Below are positions 1-3,200 of a stretch of DNA of 8,190 nt, piece by piece (within the stretch, counting starts at the first letter, position 1; the number at the start of each line of letters is the position of its first letter). The position numbers and the translations under genes were made by a program. The notes below the pieces were generated by a model, which saw only the letters and a list, made by a program, of their open reading frames with translations, was not told the DNA's origin and did no database searches. The DNA is from an uncultured Ruthenibacterium sp. (GTDB taxonomy: Bacteria > Bacillota > Clostridia > Oscillospirales > Ruminococcaceae): assembly GCA_910587145.1 (NCBI GenBank), contig CAJUMH010000049.1, positions 1-8,190 of the forward strand. The letters run 5' to 3'.

Positions 1-102
1 CCTGCGGCCCAGCAAAAATTTCGGAGTGTGGCCACACCCGAATTGCTTGCCGTTTGTGCGCTCCCCTATACATAGCGCGAAAAACGGAGGCCGCGCTTTT
101 CC
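1..102. other. Intergenic edge with short palindrome
   Basis: I find no supported gene here. Positions 27-38 form a perfect 12-bp palindrome, GTGTGGCCACAC, in a GC-rich stretch downstream of the broken regulator. It could be a protein-binding site or part of the left-hand mobile element, but nothing in view shows which. The block lies against the window edge, so its context is cut off. Confidence 0.25.
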
Positions 103-461
103 TTACGCTCCCTCCGTTTCTTTGGCATCTTTAATAGCCCGAATGATAGTTTCTACCAATCGGAACTCTTTTTCATCCAAGGACTTCAAAAGAATATCAA
201 TCCTCTTTTTGCAGGCATCATCTGCGCTTACGCGGGGATAAAAGAATTGATCCACCGATAGGCCAAACATTGTTACCAACTGATAAAATACATTTAGGCT
301 GGGATGTTGGCCGTCATTTTCATGGTACATAACAGTACGGGGATCACGATCAATAATAGAGGCCAGTTGTTCTTGTGTCATGCCTCGCGCTCTCGGGCTT
401 TCTTTATCGCAAGTCCTATATCGTGAAAGTCAAACTTGCGCTCGTCCCGTTCATATTTCAT
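103..461 (-). pseudogene. XRE-family HTH regulator, frameshifted
   Basis: This is a small helix-turn-helix DNA-binding regulator of a type common on Firmicutes integrative elements. Read on the minus strand, the natural start is the ATG at 461-459, preceded by a good ribosome-binding sequence (AGGTGGT, about 6 bases upstream). It encodes MKYERDERKFDF and continues for 27 codons to a premature TGA. The HTH body (MTQEQLASIIDRD, then QHPSLNVFYQLVTMFG and SVDQFFYP) continues in the next frame to a TAA at 105-103. Adding one base near 390-392 restores KKAREARGMTQEQLA, the expected helix 1 to helix 2 join. The frames therefore belong to one gene with a one-base deletion. Starting at the internal ATG (381) would lose helix 1 and leave no ribosome-binding site. 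A sequencing error is the alternative to a real pseudogene. The family assignment is fairly sure; the regulated target is unknown. Confidence 0.8.
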
Positions 462-523
462 GCTATCACCACCTAATGTAATTTTATATTTCGGGTGATA
501 GTATTTGAACGATTTATATTTTC

Positions 524-584
524 ATTTTACCTCATATTTAATTTCTTGTTCGGAGTTGAGATTAGAGCCAAAATGAGGTAAAAT
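524..584. repeat. 12-bp inverted repeat, possible operator
   Basis: ATTTTACCTCAT (524-535) is repeated in perfect inverted orientation as ATGAGGTAAAAT (573-584). The copies sit between the divergent regulators, upstream of both genes. The 37-base gap is long for one dimer site, so two separate half-operators or looping are possible. Function is inferred from position only. Confidence 0.4.
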
Positions 585-660
585 ATAAAAGTTGATTTTT
601 GATGATATGCCATCAAAGGCTGAAAAACTTGATACCAAGTAATGTCATTTGTAATCAACC

Positions 661-689
661 TTGATAGCTACGGACTCCTACGGTATAAT
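661..689 (+). promoter_or_regulatory. Sigma-A promoter for the 842 regulator
   Basis: TTGATA at 661-666 and TATAAT at 684-689 are separated by exactly 17 bases. This is 5/6 and 6/6 agreement with the housekeeping consensus. Transcription would start near 696 and leave an untranslated leader of about 145 bases before the gene at 842. No better promoter lies closer to that gene. Confidence 0.65.
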
Positions 690-841
690 GCTGGTAATGG
701 CTACGACATTTAGAAATATTCAGCTTATTCTGTGTTCTAAGTCTATGTAAAGCGATTTTGACGGTGGTTGGTAAGTAAACTTGATAGTATTTTGGATGAA
801 AATGCGTTATAAAGTAAATACAGAGAAAGGGAATGGATGCG

Positions 842-1345
842 ATGTATATAAGTAAACGACTAAAGGAATTGAGGGCCGCAAATGGTTTTAGCCAAGAAAG
901 ATTGGCGGAGCTCCTCAATGTTTCAAGGCAAACAGTTTCAAGCTGGGAAAATGAAAGGAGTTATCCCGATGTTCATAATTTAATTATGCTCTGCGATATT
1001 TATTCCGTTTCTTTGGATGACTTGATGAAAGGAGATATAGAAATAATGAAAAAGGAAGTATCTAATGAGAACTGGCGTAACTCACCCCAAGATGCAATAC
1101 AACTTATTCAAAGCGGCTTTGTTATGATTATAGGACTGCTTGTTGCGGTAATTGGTCTTATTGTTTCGTCAAACGACAGTAGCCCACTATGGGGATATGG
1201 ATTGATGATTTTGGGAGCAATCCTTGCTTGCTTTTTTGCCTTTTATGCTGATTATCTTAAACGGAAAAACAAAATACAGACATATAGAGAATTGAGTGAT
1301 TTTTACGATTATTCCATAAGTCTGCTAAACAAAAAAGATTATTAA
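842..1345 (+). CDS. XRE-family HTH regulator with two TM helices
   Basis: This is a 167-residue membrane-tethered transcription regulator of unknown target. Residues 4-58 form a typical XRE/Cro-C1 domain (SKRLKELRAANGFSQERLAELL, split as RLKELRAANG and FSQERLAELL, then VSRQTVSSWEN and PDVHNLIMLCDIY). Two hydrophobic segments follow at about 92-109 and 117-137, with a basic KRKNK stretch after the second and a short tyrosine-rich tail. HTH plus C-terminal membrane helices is common among Firmicutes regulators and suggests signal sensing at the membrane. I chose the ATG at 842 because AAAGGG (826-831) is 10 bases upstream of it. An in-frame ATG at 833 is only one base from that motif. The gene is AT-rich compared with the flagellar genes and lies among element remnants, consistent with acquisition by transfer. 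Confidence 0.8.
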   Translation: MYISKRLKELRAANGFSQERLAELLNVSRQTVSSWENERSYPDVHNLIMLCDIYSVSLDDLMKGDIEIMKKEVSNENWRNSPQDAIQLIQSGFVMIIGLLVAVIGLIVSSNDSSPLWGYGLMILGAILACFFAFYADYLKRKNKIQTYRELSDFYDYSISLLNKKDY

Positions 1346-1373
1346 ACAGTTAAAAGCAGACAGGCCCCAATTA

Positions 1374-1571
1374 CTGATTAGGCATAATACAGAACACGTT
1401 GCAAGATTGAGAAATAAAGCAAAAGAAAGCGGACGAAGCTATCAGTTTTGCCTGCAACTCTTCTGCCAAGAAGAATTCTTGCATCGATTGGAAAAATCAC
1501 AATATGCGGAAAATCTGGAGCAATCCCAAACTGCCCAAGACAAAAATAATGCGAAAGCCGGCGCAGCTTGA
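1374..1571 (+). pseudogene. AbiEii-like nucleotidyltransferase toxin remnant
   Basis: An open frame here reads NTEHVARLRNKAKESG, then YQFCLQLFCQEEFLHRL and EKSQYAENL. By recognition, this matches the N-terminal helical part of nucleotidyltransferases of the AbiEii/AbiGii toxin family, which inactivate targets by nucleotide transfer and work with an AbiEi-type antitoxin. No start codon or ribosome-binding site precedes it in this frame; the frame runs back into the end of the 842 gene. Directly after ENL, where the family normally continues into the catalytic ILKGG region, the sequence becomes unrelated (SQTAQDKNNAKAGAA) and stops at 1569-1571. The catalytic core is therefore absent, and no antitoxin gene is visible. 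This is a decayed fragment, not a functional toxin. The family call comes from memory of the motif and needs a database search. Confidence 0.55.
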
Positions 1572-1612
1572 CGCTACGCCGACCCACGCTTAAAATGTTT
1601 TCTTACGTCACT

Positions 1613-1639
1613 GCCCGTTTGCACGGGCGGCTTTTTTTT
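1613..1639 (+). terminator. Intrinsic terminator
   Basis: GCCCGT (1613-1618) pairs with ACGGGC (1623-1628) across a four-base loop, followed closely by eight T residues (1632-1639). It ends the left-hand accessory block on the plus strand and isolates the recombinase gene from upstream transcription. Confidence 0.7.
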
Positions 1640-1715
1640 GCAGAACCGCTGCCTTGGGAACACCTGCGCTTCGCATTCGCCTGCAGAGTTTTCTGCGGGC
1701 ATTTATCATTTATTT

Positions 1716-1721
1716 TATAAT
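1716..1721 (+). promoter_or_regulatory. Possible -10 element for recombinase gene
   Basis: A perfect TATAAT lies 36 bases upstream of the recombinase ATG. No convincing -35 hexamer sits 16-18 bases before it (CTGCGG at the ideal distance is poor), so the promoter is weak or depends on an activator. Low transcription would suit a recombinase, but that is inference. Confidence 0.35.
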
Positions 1722-1757
1722 GTAGGTATCCCAACACATGGAGGTGTCATAATCGAA

Positions 1758-2369
1758 ATGGGAATTCGGAGTTATGGGTATGTCAGGGTATCGACGAAGG
1801 AGCAAAATGAGGACCGCCAGATGATTGCGCTGCGGGAGATGGGCGTTTTGCCGCACAACATCTTTATAGACAAGCAGTCCGGCAAGGATTTTAACCGTCC
1901 GCAATACAAAAAGCTGGTGCGTAAGCTGAAAAAGGACGACCTGCTGTATATTAAGAGCATCGACCGGCTGGGCCGCAGCTACGAGGAGATCCTGCGGCAA
2001 TGGCGCTACCTGACGAAAGAGAGGGGGATCGACATTGCTGTGCTGGATATGCCCCTGCTCGATACCCGGCGCGGCAAGGATCTGATGGGAACCTTTCTCA
2101 GTGACATCGTGCTGCAGGTGCTTTCCTTCGTAGCGGAGAATGAGCGCGCCAGCATCCGGCAGCGCCAGGCGGAGGGCATTGCGGCGGCCAAAGCGAGGGG
2201 AACGCCCTGTGGGCGGCCGCCCCGTCCCCTGCCTGAAAACTACCCCAATGCCTACAGGCGGTGGAAGGAAGGGGAAATTACCGGAACAGCGGCCGCAAGG
2301 GAATGCGGGATGCCGCTGGCCACCTTTCTTTACCGGGCGGAAACCTACAAAAAAGCCGCCCTTCTGTAA
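1758..2369 (+). CDS. Small serine recombinase (invertase/resolvase type)
   Basis: This 203-residue site-specific recombinase cuts DNA through a serine phosphodiester link and exchanges strands in a tetramer. The N-terminal catalytic domain starts YGYVRVSTKEQ, with the nucleophile Ser12 and Arg10. The conserved SIDRLGRSYEEI block carries Asp69, Arg70 and Arg73, and the long E helix contains AENERASIRQRQAEG (about 126-140). A GRP linker follows, then a short helix-turn-helix (about 172-198, EITGTAAARECGMPLATF), as in Hin, Gin and gamma-delta resolvase. The length is usual for the small serine group. I chose the ATG at 1758 because the catalytic domain begins there and GGAGGT lies at 1740-1745; a longer frame from 1638 adds non-homologous residues. 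Two inverted 26-bp sites begin 20 bases after its stop, which favours invertase over resolvase activity. Family certain; inversion activity inferred. Confidence 0.92.
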   Translation: MGIRSYGYVRVSTKEQNEDRQMIALREMGVLPHNIFIDKQSGKDFNRPQYKKLVRKLKKDDLLYIKSIDRLGRSYEEILRQWRYLTKERGIDIAVLDMPLLDTRRGKDLMGTFLSDIVLQVLSFVAENERASIRQRQAEGIAAAKARGTPCGRPPRPLPENYPNAYRRWKEGEITGTAAARECGMPLATFLYRAETYKKAALL

Positions 2370-2389
2370 GATGATGAAAAAGCACGGAG

Positions 2390-2415
2390 TTACAAAAAGG
2401 TGTACCTTTTTGTAA
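2390..2415 (+). repeat. Putative recombinase crossover site 1
   Basis: This is a 26-bp dyad: the arm TTACAAAAAGGT, the centre GT (2402-2403), then the exact complement of the arm. The layout of two 12-bp half-sites around a 2-bp asymmetric centre is that of hix/gix sites of serine invertases, and the arm's A-tract recalls Hin half-sites. A two-base loop makes it an unlikely RNA hairpin or terminator. It starts 20 bases after the recombinase stop codon. Confidence 0.7.
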
Positions 2416-2429
2416 ATCTCGGCAGGCTC

Positions 2430-2462
2430 AAAAAAATCGCGGAAGTTTTGTTAAGTTTCCGC
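2430..2462 (-). terminator. Weak terminator-like hairpin, minus strand
   Basis: On the minus strand, GCGGAA pairs with TTCCGC (2462-2457 with 2444-2439) across a 12-base loop. Two bases then separate it from seven T residues (2436-2430). The six-pair stem is short, so termination would be partial. It lies inside the putative invertible segment; after inversion it would act on the plus strand, between the recombinase gene and csrA. Confidence 0.3.
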
Positions 2463-2477
2463 AATATCGCCCGAATG
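2451..2477 (+). promoter_or_regulatory. Sigma-28-like promoter candidate toward csrA
   Basis: TTAAGTTT (2451-2458) matches 7 of 8 bases of the enteric sigma-28 -35 element TAAAGTTT. The correct 11-base gap then leads to CCCGAATG (2470-2477), which keeps the CCGA core of GCCGATAA but matches only 4 of 8. Spacing is also right for the Bacillus sigma-D form. On the opposite strand GGCGATAT (2471-2464) is a 7/8 match to a -10 but has no -35 at the right distance. The active direction is therefore not certain. Confidence 0.35.
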
Positions 2478-2537
2478 TGTTTATTGAAAGGTCACAGAAG
2501 TGGTCACTTTCACCACAGCCCGGAAAAATGCACGGAG

Positions 2538-2563
2538 TTACAAAAAGGTACACCTTTTTGTAA
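2538..2563 (-). repeat. Putative recombinase crossover site 2
   Basis: This site has the same two 12-bp arms as the site at 2390, but its centre is AC (2550-2551) instead of GT. The whole 26 bp is therefore the exact reverse complement of site 1. The preceding eight bases, GCACGGAG (2530-2537), also precede site 1 in the same direction, so the flanks are direct while the asymmetric centre is inverted. It lies about 90 bases before csrA. Confidence 0.7.
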
Positions 2564-2656
2564 AAATGGCCGCACATAAATCAAAAACGGCTCGGCACAC
2601 AGGAAGTAATACGTGCGAAAACGAACCGTTCTGGTATGCGAAAGGAGTTGCAGAAG
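2564..2656 (+). promoter_or_regulatory. csrA leader and ribosome-binding site
   Basis: This stretch between crossover site 2 and csrA contains no convincing sigma-A or sigma-28 promoter of its own. AAAGGAG (2641-2647) sits 9 bases before the ATG at 2657 and fixes that start over an in-frame ATG at 2636 that overlaps it. The AAGGA within this ribosome-binding sequence also fits the ANGGA core of CsrA targets, so autoregulation is possible but unproven. Confidence 0.5.
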
Positions 2657-2983
2657 ATGCTTGTGCTTGGCAGAAACATCGGCGAGACCATCGTGATCGA
2701 CGATAATATCTACATTACCATTTTTGAGACAAGTACCACGGGAAATAAGTTCAAGATCGCTATCGATGCGCCGAAAGAGATGAAGATCTCACGCGCGGAG
2801 TTATACGAAAACGACCCGGAGCGCTGGCCGAAAATTCAGGCCATGAAAGAGGAATCGGAGCGGCGCAGCAAAAAGGCGATGAAAGCGGACGCCGCGCGCC
2901 GGGCCAACGCGGAGCAGGCGAACCGGATTATCCGCGAAGCGCGGGCTATACAGGCCGCACAGGCGCAGAGGGCAGAGCCGTAA
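2657..2983 (+). CDS. csrA: CsrA translational regulator, extended C-terminus
   Basis: CsrA dimers bind GGA motifs in mRNA leaders and, in flagellated Firmicutes, repress flagellin translation until FliW removes them. Residues 1-50 carry the family pattern: MLVLGRNIGETIVI, a beta strand YITIFE, the AIDAPKEMKISRAELY block, and Leu4, Arg6 and Arg46 at the RNA-binding positions. The protein is 108 residues, against roughly 60-75 for typical members. Residues from about 51 on form a long, highly charged Ala/Arg/Glu-rich tail (for example ESERRSKKAMKADAARRANA) likely to be helical. The gene begins about 90 bases after crossover site 2 and precedes flagellin by 217 bases. No fliW, its usual neighbour in Firmicutes, is in view; the recombinase module sits on that side. 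Family assignment is sure; the tail's role is unknown. Confidence 0.93.
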   Translation: MLVLGRNIGETIVIDDNIYITIFETSTTGNKFKIAIDAPKEMKISRAELYENDPERWPKIQAMKEESERRSKKAMKADAARRANAEQANRIIREARAIQAAQAQRAEP

Positions 2984-3001
2984 GCGCCGCAAGCACAGGT
3001 T

Positions 3002-3079
3002 TCAATCTTTGCCAAATGCCGCTTAGCGCACGGCGCGGTGCACAGCGCACGGCGCGAAGCGGCATGCGGCAGAGATTGA
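3002..3079. repeat. Long GC-rich stem-loop with internal direct repeat
   Basis: Positions 3002-3024 pair with 3057-3079: 20 Watson-Crick pairs, one G-U pair and one two-base internal loop. The 32-base loop region contains a 13-bp direct repeat, AGCGCACGGCGCG, at 3025-3037 and 3044-3056. No T-tract follows, so it is not a standard terminator. It lies between csrA and flagellin and could limit read-through, protect a processed RNA end, or be a dispersed repeat. Confidence 0.65.
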
Positions 3080-3090
3080 GATAAAGTACG

Positions 3091-3112
3091 TGCCCCTGCC
3101 TTCGCGGGGGCA
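3091..3112 (+). other. Stable stem-loop in csrA-flagellin spacer
   Basis: TGCCCCTGC (3091-3099) pairs with GCGGGGGCA (3104-3112), with one G-U pair and a CTTC loop. It resembles a terminator stem but is followed by AAAACACAC and no T-run. It may weakly separate csrA from flagellin transcription. Confidence 0.45.
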
Positions 3113-3123
3113 AAACACACAAA

Positions 3124-3149
3124 TCAAAAGAAGCGGGCTTTGCTGATAA
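3124..3149 (+). promoter_or_regulatory. Sigma-28-like promoter of flagellin gene
   Basis: GCTGATAA (3142-3149) matches 7 of 8 bases of the flagellar sigma factor -10 element GCCGATAA. TCAA at 3124-3127 is a partial -35 (TAAA), with a 14-base gap instead of the usual 15. Its position about 50 bases before a flagellin ATG is what is expected of a late flagellar gene. Transcription would begin near 3156. Confidence 0.6.
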
Positions 3150-3193
3150 GCAGGAGAAGGACGACCTGCTTGGCACCGAACCGCAAAGAAGGA
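3148..3193 (+). promoter_or_regulatory. Predicted CsrA-binding sites in flagellin leader
   Basis: AAGCAGG (3148-3154) pairs perfectly with CCTGCTT (3165-3171), presenting AGAAGGACGA as a loop with GGA at 3159-3161. A second GGA (3191-3193) lies inside the flagellin Shine-Dalgarno AAGGA, seven bases before the ATG. A hairpin-loop GGA plus a GGA in the ribosome-binding site is how CsrA blocks B. subtilis hag. The left arm lies at or before the start expected from the 3142 promoter, so the full hairpin may form only in longer transcripts reading from csrA. Confidence 0.55.
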
Positions 3194-3200
3194 TTTTACT

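Larger units (their letters stand above)
462..841. other. AT-rich divergent intergenic region
   Basis: This gene-free stretch separates two divergent HTH regulator genes and is markedly richer in A and T than the flagellar genes to the right. It contains a 12-bp inverted repeat (ATTTTACCTCAT at 524-535 and its complement at 573-584, separated by 37 bases). It also holds a small hairpin (TTTGATG at 598-604 pairing with CATCAAA at 611-617) and a sigma-A promoter at 661-689, listed separately. The repeats could be operators for either regulator. A 17-codon reading frame at 697-750 has no ribosome-binding site and is not called. Confidence 0.5.
2404..2549. other. Putative invertible segment upstream of csrA
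   Basis: This is the stretch enclosed by the two inverted 26-bp sites, excluding their centres. It has no coding potential. It contains a hairpin at 2439-2462, a sigma-28-like promoter at 2451-2477 pointing at csrA, and a short stem at 2500-2516 (GTGGT pairing with ACCAC) near two direct GGTCAC copies (2490-2495 and 2503-2508). In this orientation the promoter faces csrA; inversion would turn it toward the recombinase. Crossover at the two-base centres would leave both sites intact. It is short for a serine invertase, whose known segments are often near 1 kb. Confidence 0.55.

Noticed and set aside
697..750. 17-codon small reading frame in the regulator leader
   Set aside because: There is no Shine-Dalgarno sequence, and it begins almost at the predicted transcription start. 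Nothing distinguishes it from chance.
1378..1587. Minus-strand 69-codon frame
   Set aside because: It has no ribosome-binding site or family pattern, and the opposite strand carries the recognisable AbiEii-like fragment.
1638..1757. Longer recombinase start at 1638
   Set aside because: The added 40 residues do not belong to the serine recombinase fold, and the frame would start within the terminator T-tract. The ATG at 1758 begins directly before YGYVRVS and has GGAGGT upstream.
2390..2415. Site 1 as a recombinase transcription terminator
   Set aside because: The dyad would leave only a two-base loop, no T-run follows, and an almost identical copy 148 bases downstream with a complementary centre is not explained by termination.
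1758..2563. CRISPR array or tRNA-associated integration site
   Set aside because: There are only two repeat copies, both palindromic, with a single spacer, and no tRNA gene or tRNA-like end is visible in the window.
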